Shown here in pieces: positions 1 to 7,086 of a DNA stretch of 33,538 nt. The notes below the pieces were generated by a model, which was given only the letters and a program-made list of their open reading frames with translations, was not told the origin of the DNA and did no database searches. The first letter of the stretch is position 1; each line of letters begins with the position of its first letter. The DNA is from Nocardia amikacinitolerans NBRC 108937 (GTDB taxonomy: Bacteria > Actinomycetota > Actinomycetes > Mycobacteriales > Mycobacteriaceae). The translations under genes and the position numbers were made by a program. The stretch covers positions 1 through 33,538 of the forward strand of contig NZ_BDAU01000057.1 in NCBI RefSeq assembly GCF_001612615.1, in the 5' to 3' direction.

Positions 1-93
1 TCGCCCGCGGTGAATCGGAGGCGCAGCCAGGTCGCCCGCGGTGAATCGGAGGCGCAGCCAGGTCGCCCGCGGTGAATCGGAGGCGCAGCGCGG
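1..93. repeat. 31-bp tandem repeat, three copies plus a degenerate fourth
   Basis: Units begin at positions 1, 32 and 63. The first two are identical 31-mers starting TCGCCCGCGGTGAATCGG; the third differs only in its last few bases. A decayed fourth unit (TCACCCGCGATGAAGTCGG) runs from 94 to about 125. The array sits directly upstream of the methyltransferase gene and may continue to the left of the window. There are no spacers, so it is not a CRISPR array. The 31-bp period is not a multiple of three, so it would not encode an in-frame peptide repeat. Confidence 0.95.
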
Positions 94-229
94 TCACCCG
101 CGATGAAGTCGGCGACAAGCCGCGGTCGATCGGCGAATTCGGCTGTGGTCGTTGGTAGTCGGGCGCGGCCGCACGCGGACGTCTCCTACTATTGGCGGGG
201 ACAATATCCGGCGAGTCGGGGGTGCGAAC

Positions 230-1036
230 GTGTCCGATAGCTCGAACGTGATAGATCCGTCCAAGCCGAGCATCGCTCGGGTCTACGACTACCTGCTCGG
301 TGGCAAGGACTACTACCCGGTCGATCAGGAAATCGGCGACCACTTCAAGAACGATCTTCCCGGCTCGGTCGTCATCGCGACCTCCAACCGTGAGGTATTG
401 GTTCGCGCCGTCGGCGAGCTGGCCAAGGCCGGCCTGCGGCAGTTCATCGACCTGGGCAGTGGCCTGCCGACCGCCGACAACGTGCACCAGGTCGCGCAGC
501 GGCACGCACCGGACGTCAAAGTCGTTTACGTCGACAACGATCCGATCGTCCTCGCGCACGGGCGCGCGCTGCTGGAGGCCGACGATCGCACGGTCGTCAT
601 CCAGGCCGACGTCCGCGACGCGAAGGGAATTCGCGAGCATCCCGACGTCATCCGGCTGATCGATTTCGAGCAGCCGGTCGCGGTCGTCTTCAGCGCCATC
701 CTGCACCACCTCAACGACGACGAGAACCCGGCGGAGATCGTCCGCTTCTGGACCGACCAGATCCCCTCCGGCAGCGCGGTGTTCATCTCGCACTTCCGCT
801 CCGGGAACAACGCCGAGACCGAAGCGGTGGAGCAGAAGTTGCAGTCCACCTTCGGCCGCGGCCGGTGGCGCACCGACGACGAGATCGCGGAACTCTTCGG
901 TGATCTCGAGATCTTGGAACCCGGTGTTGTCCCAGTCTCGCAGTGGCGGCCCGACCCCGTCACAGGCCCGACCGCCGTTCGCGAGCTCACCGTCTGGGAG
1001 CAGCTGATCGTCGCAGGCCTGGCCCGAAAGCCCTGA
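230..1036 (+). CDS. DUF574-family SAM-dependent methyltransferase
   Basis: A 268-aa protein of the actinobacterial DUF574 (Methyltransf_19) family of putative class I SAM methyltransferases; the substrate is unknown. The opening, PSIARVYDYLLGGKDYYPVD, is the family signature. A SAM-binding glycine loop follows (FIDLGSGLPTADN), then an acidic strand (VVYVDNDPIV) of the kind that usually contacts the SAM ribose, and a C-terminal Rossmann part. An in-frame start at 152 would add 26 arginine/glycine-rich residues that do not resemble the family, so I chose the GTG at 230, which is preceded by a G-rich stretch. It reads away from the tandem repeat and is followed 51 bp later by the DUF1059 gene on the same strand. 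The family call is firm; the methyl acceptor is not inferable. Confidence 0.88.
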   Translation: MSDSSNVIDPSKPSIARVYDYLLGGKDYYPVDQEIGDHFKNDLPGSVVIATSNREVLVRAVGELAKAGLRQFIDLGSGLPTADNVHQVAQRHAPDVKVVYVDNDPIVLAHGRALLEADDRTVVIQADVRDAKGIREHPDVIRLIDFEQPVAVVFSAILHHLNDDENPAEIVRFWTDQIPSGSAVFISHFRSGNNAETEAVEQKLQSTFGRGRWRTDDEIAELFGDLEILEPGVVPVSQWRPDPVTGPTAVRELTVWEQLIVAGLARKP

Positions 1037-1087
1037 CCCCACTTTCCATTCGGTCGGTGACCCGCCGACCGCGACCTAGGACGAACC

Positions 1088-1234
1088 ATGAAGCGAAACC
1101 TGAACTGCCCCTGCGGGGAATCCATCGTCGGCACCGACGAGGACGATCTCGTCGCCAAGACCCAGGCGCATCTCGCCGACAAGCACCCCGGGCACGAGTA
1201 CTCCCGCGACGAAATCCTCTTCATCGCTTTCTGA
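1088..1234 (+). CDS. DUF1059-like small protein (48 aa)
   Basis: A very short gene with an AGGACG ribosome-binding site four bases before the ATG. The 48-aa product starts MKRNLNCPCGESIVGTDEDD. It has a Cys-Pro-Cys-Gly knuckle (C7, C9), acidic residues, then a helix ending in histidines at 28, 33 and 36. The CxC...H(x4)H arrangement and the text resemble DUF1059 proteins, which are about 50-60 aa and of unknown function; a small metal site is plausible but inferred. It lies between the methyltransferase gene and the convergent ArsR gene, with a stop 10 bp from that gene's stop. The good ribosome-binding site and family-like sequence argue for a real gene. Confidence 0.75.
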   Translation: MKRNLNCPCGESIVGTDEDDLVAKTQAHLADKHPGHEYSRDEILFIAF

Positions 1235-1244
1235 TTCGCGCTGT

Positions 1245-1643
1245 TCAGGCATGCCGGGTGTTTCTCGTCGTCTCCTCGGCGGGCGGTTCGGCGGTGCGCC
1301 GGGCCCGTTTGCCGCGGGCGATTTCGGTGGCGAGGGCGTCGAGGGGCTGGCTGAACTGGTGCAGCGGCTCGGTCAACGCGGTCAGCCAGGCGCGGGCCGC
1401 GTCCAGACCGGCGGGGTCGAGCGCGTACAGGCGACGCGTGCCCTCCGCGCGCACGCTCACCAACCCGGCGTCGCGCAGCACCTTCAGATGCTGGGAGACG
1501 CCGGGCTGGGAGATGGAGGCGCGCTGTTGCACGGCCGCGACCAGCGCGCCCGCAGGCTGCTCCTCGGCCGCCACCAGCTCGAGAATGTAGCGGCGGATCG
1601 GATCGCCGAGCGCCTCGAAGATCTTCGCCGGAGACGCGACCAT
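1245..1643 (-). CDS. ArsR-family transcriptional regulator
   Basis: A 132-aa winged-helix repressor. Residues 5-75 hold the ArsR fold: FEALGDPIRRYILELV (helix 1), then the recognition region with ISQPGVSQHLKVLRDAGLV, and a wing (VRAEGTRRLYALD). The usual metal-site cysteines (the ELCVCDL-type box) are absent, so it is probably not a metal sensor. It is of the kind paired with SRPBCC/AHSA1 proteins. Its ATG overlaps the TGA of the upstream SRPBCC gene by one base (TGATG), so the two are translationally coupled. It probably represses its own operon through the palindrome at 2314-2329 (inferred). Confidence 0.9.
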   Translation of the reverse strand: MVASPAKIFEALGDPIRRYILELVAAEEQPAGALVAAVQQRASISQPGVSQHLKVLRDAGLVSVRAEGTRRLYALDPAGLDAARAWLTALTEPLHQFSQPLDALATEIARGKRARRTAEPPAEETTRNTRHA

Positions 1644-2299
1644 CAGGACTCGGCGCCGTCCTCGGGCTCGGTGGTGTAGAAGGTCACCGTCTGGTCCGCG
1701 GCCGTGATCGCCGCGGTCGGGTCGTCGCCGTCGGCGACCGCCGCGTCGGCCCACCCCTCGGCCGCCGCGCGAATGAACGCCACGCCCTCGGCGGTGGTGT
1801 GGAAGGTCAGCACCTCGGCCGGATCCAGCACCGCCGCACCGTCCAGGTGCAGCGCAAGTCCCATGAGCGCCAGATCCCAGCCGACACCCACGGCCCCCGG
1901 ACCGTACTGCGCCCAGAACTCGGGATCCACCGGCGCTTCGTGCTCGAGCTCGAGCACCGTCGCGTCCCCGTCCGCGCTCAGCGTCACCGTCAGCCACGAC
2001 ACCTGCGGGCCCATCTCCCACGTCACCGCGAACCGCCGCGGCGCCTCGCACTCCTCGATCACCCCGTTCGCGTTCCCCTCGAGCTGATACTTCCCACCCA
2101 GCTTCAACTCCCCGCTCACCGGCAGGAACCATCGCGGAATCCGCTCCCCATTCGTCAACGCGTCCCACAGATCCGCCTGATCCGTCGCATAACTCCGCCG
2201 CGCCACCGCGATCCGCGTAACCTCCCCACCCCGCTCCCCGGTTCGAACCTCCCGAACCACCAGCCCCGCGATACCCGCCGGATCCGTCAACAACGGCAT
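1643..2299 (-). CDS. SRPBCC (AHSA1-like) domain protein
   Basis: A 218-aa START/Bet v1-fold protein of the AHSA1-like group, small hydrophobic-ligand-binding proteins often encoded with ArsR regulators. Typical elements are the N-terminal strand VARRSYATDQADLWDALTNGERIPRWF, then LGGKYQLEGNANGVIEECEAPRRFAVTWEM and the strand pair VTLSADGDATVLELEHEA. The last 60 residues (about 150-218) are helical. A strong AAGGAGG ribosome-binding site lies 5 bp before the ATG. It is the first gene of a two-gene operon with the ArsR gene, the reverse of the more common regulator-first order. The ligand is unknown. Confidence 0.88.
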   Translation of the reverse strand: MPLLTDPAGIAGLVVREVRTGERGGEVTRIAVARRSYATDQADLWDALTNGERIPRWFLPVSGELKLGGKYQLEGNANGVIEECEAPRRFAVTWEMGPQVSWLTVTLSADGDATVLELEHEAPVDPEFWAQYGPGAVGVGWDLALMGLALHLDGAAVLDPAEVLTFHTTAEGVAFIRAAAEGWADAAVADGDDPTAAITAADQTVTFYTTEPEDGAES

Positions 2300-2313
2300 A
2301 ACTACCTCCTTGG

Positions 2314-2329
2314 ATAAGTTTCTACTTAT
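2314..2329. promoter_or_regulatory. Candidate ArsR operator overlapping the SRPBCC-ArsR promoter
   Basis: A perfect 6-4-6 inverted repeat, ATAAGT-TTCT-ACTTAT, lies 15 bp upstream of the SRPBCC start codon in AT-rich DNA that also offers a -10-like TATAAG on the minus strand. Position, symmetry and AT-richness fit an ArsR-type site. Binding by the neighbouring regulator is inferred. Confidence 0.6.
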
Positions 2330-2455
2330 ATTAGTCTACGTGCGGCTCCCGAGCCTGCTTACCCGAATTTCTTCTCTGCGGAGTCGGCCCTACTTGAATC
2401 CCTGGCGGGCGGTTCGCGTGGTCGCGCCTGGTCAGCGACCCGATCGCAAGCGAGT

Positions 2456-2492
2456 TGAGAGTAGTACAGTTATGATAAGTACACTTCTCTCA
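2456..2492. promoter_or_regulatory. Imperfect palindrome in the promoter of the ATPase gene
   Basis: The outer arms TGAGAG (2456-2461) and CTCTCA (2487-2492) are perfect complements. Inside them GTAC (2464-2467) pairs with GTAC (2479-2482), with a one-base difference in arm length. A -10-like TATGAT (2471-2476) sits in the centre and the ATPase ATG follows 14 bp after the right arm. The same segment contains ATAAGT-AC-ACTT, which resembles the half-sites of the palindrome at 2314-2329, so the ArsR regulator might also touch this promoter (inferred). Confidence 0.45.
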
Positions 2493-2505
2493 GGACGGAA
2501 GTCGC

Positions 2506-3984
2506 ATGCAGAAGCCCGCGGATGTGTTCGATCGCGACAACGAATGGGCAGCACTGACCCGGTTCGCGAGCGATGAGGCCCCTGGCGCTTCCCTGGGGGT
2601 GATCTCCGGCCGCCGGCGACAAGGCAAGAGCTTCCTGCTGGAAGCTCTGTGCGAAGTCGCGGGCGGGTTCTATTTCTCGGCCCAGGAAGCCACCGACGCC
2701 GAGTCGCTCGCCTCGATCGGCGAAGCGCTCACCAGGCATCTCCAGCCGGTTGTTCCGTTCGCGCCTGCGAACTGGGGGCAGGTGCTCGACGTACTGCTGC
2801 GCATGGGTGCCGAACGCAACCTGCCGGTCGTCATCGACGAATTCCCTTATCTCGCACGGGCGAATCCGGCCCTGCCGTCGATCATTCAAGGCGCGTACGC
2901 CCCCCGGCGCTCCGAACGAGTCTCCTCGCGCACCCGATTGTTGTTGTGTGGCTCGGCGATGTCGTTCATGGGCGGACTGCTTTCGGGCAACGCGCCACTA
3001 CGGGGGCGCGCCTCGTTGGAACTGCCGATCCAAACCTTGAATTACCGCCAGGCCGCCGAGTTCTGGCAGATCGAAGATCCGCGGCTCGCTCTGCTCGTCC
3101 ACGCTGTCGTCGGCGGCACACCGGCTTACCGGACCGAGATGATCCGCTACGACGCTCCCCATGATGTCGACGACTTCGACGACTGGATTGTCCGCGCGAT
3201 TCTCTCGCCGGGCAGCCCGATGTTCCTGGAAGCGCGCTACCTGCTCGCCGAGGAGCCGGATCTACGGGAAGGTGCGCTCTACCACTCGGTGCTCAATGCC
3301 ATAGCGACGGGAAACACGGGACGCGGTGGCATCGCGGGCCATGTCGGCAGAAAGACGAACGAACTCGCACACCCGCTCACGGTCCTGGAGGATGCCGGGC
3401 TGATTCGGCGCGAGATGGACGCCTTTCGCGCCAACCGTACCGATTTCCGTATCGCCGAGCCGTTGCTCACCTTCTATCACGCGATCATGCGGCCGTTCTG
3501 GCCACAGCTGACGCTGGCGACCGACACCCGGCGTATCTGGCAGCGAGCGGCGCACCGGTTCGCGAGCAATGTCGTCGGTCCGCATTTCGAGCGGGTGTGC
3601 CGGGACTGGGCGCTGCATTTCTCCAGCACTTCCGACAGCCTGAATCGACTCGGCGACTGGCCGGTTGGCGTGACCTCGGGCACGGTGAACGACTCGGCCA
3701 ATCGGACGACCCACGAGGTGGATGTCGTGGCGGTCGGCCACAGCGACGACGGCCGACCGCCGCTGCTGGGTATCGGCGAGGCGAAGTGGAACGAGACGAT
3801 GGGCCTCGGCCATCTGGAACGGCTGCGCAGAATTCGGGACCTCGTCGCGAAAGGCGAACGATTCGACACCTCCGACACCAGACTGCTTTGCTTCTCGGGT
3901 GTCGGTTTCAGCGCGGATCTGCAGGACGCGCAGCGTCGCGGTGAGGTCGAATTGATCGGTCTCGACGAACTGTACGGACGTTGA
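2506..3984 (+). CDS. Archaeal-type ATPase with C-terminal DUF234-like nuclease domain
   Basis: A 492-aa protein. Residues 8-240 form a STAND/AAA-like ATPase of the ATPase_2 type: Walker A GRRRQGKS at 35-42, Walker B VVIDEFPYL with D111/E112, and a sensor-like LLLCGSAMSFM. A winged-helix segment follows (about 250-330: GGIAGHVGRKTNELAHPLTV). The C-terminal 100 residues match the DUF234 pattern, a PD-(D/E)xK nuclease-like fold with D406 in EVDVVAVG and E425-x-K427 in GIGEAKW. The cellular role of this family is not settled; mobile-element and defence roles have been proposed. All catalytic-looking residues are intact. It stands alone with its own promoter, and the convergent SDR gene ends 22 bp away. 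Confidence 0.85.
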   Translation: MQKPADVFDRDNEWAALTRFASDEAPGASLGVISGRRRQGKSFLLEALCEVAGGFYFSAQEATDAESLASIGEALTRHLQPVVPFAPANWGQVLDVLLRMGAERNLPVVIDEFPYLARANPALPSIIQGAYAPRRSERVSSRTRLLLCGSAMSFMGGLLSGNAPLRGRASLELPIQTLNYRQAAEFWQIEDPRLALLVHAVVGGTPAYRTEMIRYDAPHDVDDFDDWIVRAILSPGSPMFLEARYLLAEEPDLREGALYHSVLNAIATGNTGRGGIAGHVGRKTNELAHPLTVLEDAGLIRREMDAFRANRTDFRIAEPLLTFYHAIMRPFWPQLTLATDTRRIWQRAAHRFASNVVGPHFERVCRDWALHFSSTSDSLNRLGDWPVGVTSGTVNDSANRTTHEVDVVAVGHSDDGRPPLLGIGEAKWNETMGLGHLERLRRIRDLVAKGERFDTSDTRLLCFSGVGFSADLQDAQRRGEVELIGLDELYGR

Positions 3985-4005
3985 TCGCGAGGCCCGTTCG
4001 CTCTC

Positions 4006-4776
4006 CTACAGCATGCGGTCGGGGATGGCGGTGATGAGGCCGCCGTCGACCGAGAGGTCTTGGCCGTTGATGTAGGCGGCTTCGGGGGAGGCGAGGAAGG
4101 CTACGGCGTCGGCGATGTCTTCGGGGGTGCCGAGGCGGCCCGCGGCGACGGCGGTGATGGCGGCGGCTTTGGCTTCGGGGGAGACGTTGTCGCGGTAGGA
4201 GGGGGTTTCGATGTAGCCGGGGCTGATGGAGTTGACGCGAATCTTCCTCGGGGCCAGTTCGGCGGCGAGGGTGCGGGTGAGGTTGTGTACGGCGGCTTTG
4301 GTGGCGGAGTAGAGGGAGGCGCCGGGGACGCCGCGGTGCATGGCCCAGGAGGCGTTGACGACGATGGCCGCCCCGTCGGCGAGCAGCGGAAGGGTCCTCT
4401 GGATGGTGAAGAAGACGCCCTTGAAGTTGATGTCGACGACGCGGTCGAACTCGGCTTCGGTGATGTCGGCGGTGGGCTGGAAGGCGGCGATGCCCGCGTT
4501 GGCGAAGAGCACGTCGAGGCGGCCGTAGCGCTCGCGGATGGTGTCGGTCAGCGCGTCGATGTCGCCGAGTTCCGCGACGTCGCTGCGGATCCCGAGCAGC
4601 TGCTCACCGCCGCCCAACTCGTCGACCGCCGCGTCCAGGCGGCTCTTGTCGCGACCGGTCACGACGACCCGCGCGCCCTCGTCGAGCAGACGGCGCGCGG
4701 CCGCGAGTCCTATCCCGCTGGTGCCGCCCGTGACGAGGGCGATCTTGTCGTCGAAGCGAGAGCTGTTGGCGCGCAC
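4006..4776 (-). CDS. SDR-family oxidoreductase
   Basis: A classical short-chain dehydrogenase/reductase of 256 aa. It has the NAD(P)-binding TGGTSGIG (residues 16-23), FANAGIA, the catalytic Ser in VVNASWAM, and the YSATK Tyr-Lys pair. R42/D43 (TGRDKSR) after strand 2 suggests NADP preference. The C-terminal INGQDLSVDGGL is typical. A longer reading from 4830 adds 18 residues, but the GTG at 4776 has a GGAGG ribosome-binding site nine bases upstream and places the Rossmann motif at its usual distance. The substrate is unknown. The DUF2867 gene lies 108 bp upstream on the same strand, so the two may be co-transcribed. Confidence 0.9.
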   Translation of the reverse strand: MRANSSRFDDKIALVTGGTSGIGLAAARRLLDEGARVVVTGRDKSRLDAAVDELGGGEQLLGIRSDVAELGDIDALTDTIRERYGRLDVLFANAGIAAFQPTADITEAEFDRVVDINFKGVFFTIQRTLPLLADGAAIVVNASWAMHRGVPGASLYSATKAAVHNLTRTLAAELAPRKIRVNSISPGYIETPSYRDNVSPEAKAAAITAVAAGRLGTPEDIADAVAFLASPEAAYINGQDLSVDGGLITAIPDRML

Positions 4777-4884
4777 GGGCGAAACCTCCGAGGGAGCGTG
4801 TTGCTGGTACGAATACTTACGAACAGCCAACCGCCCGCGGCGATTCCGCCGTCTGCCCTGAGCAGAACTCGATCCGGCGGCCGA

Positions 4885-5499
4885 CTATACGGCCTGCCGC
4901 TGCCATCCCTGCTCCAAGATGCGCATCAGCGCGGGATACACCAGCGTGTACCGGAACGGCGCGATCGCCGCCATGTACACCTTGCCGAACAATCCGTTCG
5001 GCTTGACGAGCACGGCCATCTGCCCTCGGTAACCCGAACCGTCGCGCACCCAGCCGATGTGCATCACGGTGTGGACGGTGCGGTTGGCCATCTCGGCGGC
5101 CCACTCGTTCTCGGTGAGATACACCGAGGTGAACGGAAAGCCCTCGACATCGGGTCCGTGCGGCCCGGCACGCAGATCGTCGGGCAGCCGCTCCCGCAAC
5201 GAGGTGACGCGCGCGCCGACCCCGGAGTCGGTGTCGTCCCAGCCGAGCAGCGCGCCGAGCTTCCAGCGGATCTCGAACAGGGCGCGGAACACCAGCGGTT
5301 GCGGTGTGTCGTCGTCGGTCGTGATGAGCCGGATCAGTCGCGGCAGGTCGTCCGGACCACCCGGCGTCGGCAGCGCCCACACGTCGTACAGCGCGAAATC
5401 GGGGGCGATTTCGTGGATTCGCCACGGGCGCTCGGTGTGCTCTTCGTCGGGGATCTTTCTGCCCGGTCGCGCTGTCGGGACGGGAAATGGAGTCGTCAT
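4885..5499 (-). CDS. DUF2867 domain protein
   Basis: A 204-aa protein recognisable as DUF2867, a domain found alone or fused to NAD(P)-binding oxidoreductases. Characteristic parts are IHEIAPDFALYDVWALPTPG, the RWKLGALLGWD segment and the C-terminal KPNGLFGKVYMAAIAPFRY, which ends in a probable amphipathic helix. I chose the ATG at 5499 because an AGGAGG ribosome-binding site lies just upstream; the in-frame start at 5547 would run into the promoter. It diverges from a TetR regulator with a perfect palindrome between them, so TetR repression is likely (inferred). The biochemical function is unknown. Confidence 0.82.
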   Translation of the reverse strand: MTTPFPVPTARPGRKIPDEEHTERPWRIHEIAPDFALYDVWALPTPGGPDDLPRLIRLITTDDDTPQPLVFRALFEIRWKLGALLGWDDTDSGVGARVTSLRERLPDDLRAGPHGPDVEGFPFTSVYLTENEWAAEMANRTVHTVMHIGWVRDGSGYRGQMAVLVKPNGLFGKVYMAAIAPFRYTLVYPALMRILEQGWQRQAV

Positions 5500-5557
5500 G
5501 TCGGCCTCCTCCGATGGACGTGCAGCGTGAATTATGCTGCACAGCAACGTCTTTCAT

Positions 5558-5575
5558 ATATACGTAACCGTATAT
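5558..5575. promoter_or_regulatory. Candidate TetR operator
   Basis: A perfect 7-4-7 inverted repeat, ATATACG-TAAC-CGTATAT, lies 58 bp upstream of the DUF2867 ATG and 56 bp upstream of the TetR ATG. It is far more AT-rich than its surroundings and offers -10-like sequences on both strands, so one bound repressor could shut both promoters. Confidence 0.75.
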
Positions 5576-5631
5576 TATCGATCGTAGACCGCCGCGCCCG
5601 CGGTGTCGACACCCTCGGCGATACTGGTGGC

Positions 5632-6192
5632 ATGGTCGCCGTCACACGCACACCCCGCAGCCGGTGGGTCGAGCAGGGGCTCGCCGCCCTGGCGGCGGGC
5701 GGCCCCGACGCCGTCCGCGTCGAGAGCATCGCCGCGGCACTCGGCGTCACCAAGGGCGGGTTCTACGGTCACTTCGCCGACCGCAACGCCCTGCTGGAGG
5801 AAATGCTCGACACCTGGGAGCGCGAGAGCACCCGCGCGGTGGTCGAGCGAGTCGAGCAGGAGGGCGGCGACGCGCGCACCAAGATCCAGCGCGCCGGTCT
5901 GCTCACCTTCTCCGACGATCGTCTCCGCCCGATCGACCTGGCCGTGCGCGACTGGGCCCGCCGCGACGAGGCGGTCGCCGAGCGCCTGCGCCGGGTCGAC
6001 AACGAGCGCATGGCGTACCTGCGCGAACTGTTCGGCACCTACTGCACCGACCCGGACGAGATCGAGGCCCGCAGCATGCTCGCCTTCAGCCTCGCGGTCG
6101 GCAAACACCTGCTTGCCGCCGACCACGGCGACCGCAGCCGCCGCGAGGTGGTCGCCCTCGCCTCGGCGTTTTTGCTGGAACCTCGGCAATGA
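5632..6192 (+). CDS. TetR-family transcriptional regulator
   Basis: A 186-aa regulator. Residues 9-57 form the TetR DNA-binding domain: WVEQGLAALAAGG, then RVESIAAALGVTKGGFYGHF (helix-turn-helix with the typical GGFYxHF) and ADRNALLEEML. The remaining helices form the ligand/dimer domain; DLAVRDWARRDEAVAERLRRVDNERMAYL is typical of the subgroup. The start at 5632 sits just before the HTH at the usual spacing. It diverges from the DUF2867 gene and probably controls it and itself through 5558-5575. Its TGA overlaps the ATG of the next small gene by four bases (ATGA). The ligand is unknown. Confidence 0.92.
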   Translation: MVAVTRTPRSRWVEQGLAALAAGGPDAVRVESIAAALGVTKGGFYGHFADRNALLEEMLDTWERESTRAVVERVEQEGGDARTKIQRAGLLTFSDDRLRPIDLAVRDWARRDEAVAERLRRVDNERMAYLRELFGTYCTDPDEIEARSMLAFSLAVGKHLLAADHGDRSRREVVALASAFLLEPRQ

Positions 6193-6353
6193 CGGCAGTC
6201 GGCCGTGAGCGGCGACGCACTGCGGAGGAGCTGGTCGCTCGGCATCGCAGACTGCCGCCGGTGGATTGCGCGGCGATGCGCCGGGAGGCGGATGAGTTCT
6301 TCGGATCCGAGGATCGGGTCGGCGACGAGGATCCGTCGGGTGTCGACCGGTGA
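6189..6353 (+). CDS. Small coupled protein (54 aa), antitoxin-like tail
   Basis: The ATG overlaps the TetR stop codon (ATGA), so it should be translated by coupling. The 54-aa product reads MTAVGRERRRTAEELVARHR..., continues LPPVDCAAMRREADEFFG and ends in an acidic stretch. The basic helix followed by LPPVD(x4)MRREADE resembles the toxin-binding C-terminal tail of Phd/VapB-type antitoxins, but there is no DNA-binding half and no toxin gene follows: the next gene is on the opposite strand. It could be a genuine small protein or the remnant of an antitoxin. The resemblance is weak and no family name is assigned. Confidence 0.5.
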   Translation: MTAVGRERRRTAEELVARHRRLPPVDCAAMRREADEFFGSEDRVGDEDPSGVDR

Positions 6354-6377
6354 CCGAGGGCCGCCGACCCGTGCGAA

Positions 6378-6950
6378 TCAGCCTGCGCCGCGTCCGAGCT
6401 CTTCGACCATCTGCCGCACTCTCGCCGCGCGTTCGGTCTCGCCGCGCGCCTTCATCAACCGGAGGAACAGCGCGTACTGCCCCGTGCGGTCGAGCTGATC
6501 GAACCGGCCGCGCGCTCGGGGATTTCCGTCCAGCGCCGCAGCCAGGTCGTCTGGAATGGTCGCGGTGCGCTGCCGTTCGTAGGCGGCGTCCCAGCGCCCG
6601 TCCGCGCGCGCCGCGCGCACTGCGGCGAGACCGGGTTCGCGCATGCGCCCCGCGCCGACCAACGCCTCCACCTTCTCGACATTGACCTGCGACCAGGGGC
6701 TCTTCGGGCGACGCGGCGAGTAGCGCTGGAGGTAGTGGTCGGCATCGAGCGCGCGGCGGTGGCTGTCGATCCAGCCGTAGCAGAGGGCGCCGTCGAGCGC
6801 CTCGGCGATGGTGATCGTCGCGCTCGCGGCGTTCTTCTTCGCGATCTTCAACCAGACGCCGGTCGACCGGTCGTGGTTGGCCGCGAGCCACGCCTCCCAG
6901 CGCGCGGAGTCGGCGAAGGTGTGGATTTCGGTGCCGTCGAGCTGGTTCAT
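6378..6950 (-). CDS. YdeI/OmpD-associated family protein
   Basis: A 190-aa protein of the YdeI family (COG4430). Diagnostic segments are WEAWLAANHDRSTGVWLKIAKK, ITIAEALDGALCYGWIDSHRRALD (the family core), YLQRYSPRRPKSPWSQVN, and a C-terminal helical half with GRFDQLDRTGQYALFLRL. The ATG is preceded by GGAGGCC. Some relatives have been linked to bacteriocin or peptide resistance, but the molecular role is unclear. It is divergent from the oxidoreductase at 7087, with a strong palindrome between them. Confidence 0.88.
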   Translation of the reverse strand: MNQLDGTEIHTFADSARWEAWLAANHDRSTGVWLKIAKKNAASATITIAEALDGALCYGWIDSHRRALDADHYLQRYSPRRPKSPWSQVNVEKVEALVGAGRMREPGLAAVRAARADGRWDAAYERQRTATIPDDLAAALDGNPRARGRFDQLDRTGQYALFLRLMKARGETERAARVRQMVEELGRGAG

Positions 6951-7002
6951 GGTGGCCTCCGAGGTGCGGGATGGTCTCTTCTTCTGATCCTCCGCACATA
7001 AG

Positions 7003-7019
7003 TGCTCACCAAGTGAGCA
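7003..7019. promoter_or_regulatory. Palindromic operator between the YdeI and oxidoreductase genes
   Basis: A perfect 7-3-7 inverted repeat, TGCTCAC-CAA-GTGAGCA, lies 53 bp upstream of the YdeI ATG and 67 bp upstream of the oxidoreductase ATG. It has the size and symmetry of an HxlR, MarR or TetR operator. No regulator gene adjoins it, so the factor is encoded elsewhere. Confidence 0.55.
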
Positions 7020-7071
7020 GTTTTGTATCGCGACTCGCGGGTCTCGGCACTTGTGGTGTTCAAAGGGGAAG

Positions 7072-7086
7072 GAGTACTAGTTACTC
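7072..7086 (+). promoter_or_regulatory. Palindrome overlapping the ribosome-binding site of the oxidoreductase gene
   Basis: GAGTA-CTAGT-TACTC ends at the base before the ATG, and its left arm includes the GGAG ribosome-binding site. It could be a second operator or a small hairpin that lowers translation. No experimental class can be assigned from sequence. Confidence 0.35.

Noticed and set aside
1..93. CRISPR array
   Set aside because: The 31-bp units are directly abutting with no spacers and no cas genes are near.
2310..2576. Plus-strand 88-codon ORF across the promoter region
   Set aside because: It covers the promoter palindromes and runs into the ATPase gene in another frame, with no ribosome-binding site or family.
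4060..6192. A 710-codon plus-strand open frame
   Set aside because: Its first two thirds are antisense to the SDR and DUF2867 genes and are glycine/arginine low-complexity. Only the part from 5632 is real (TetR).
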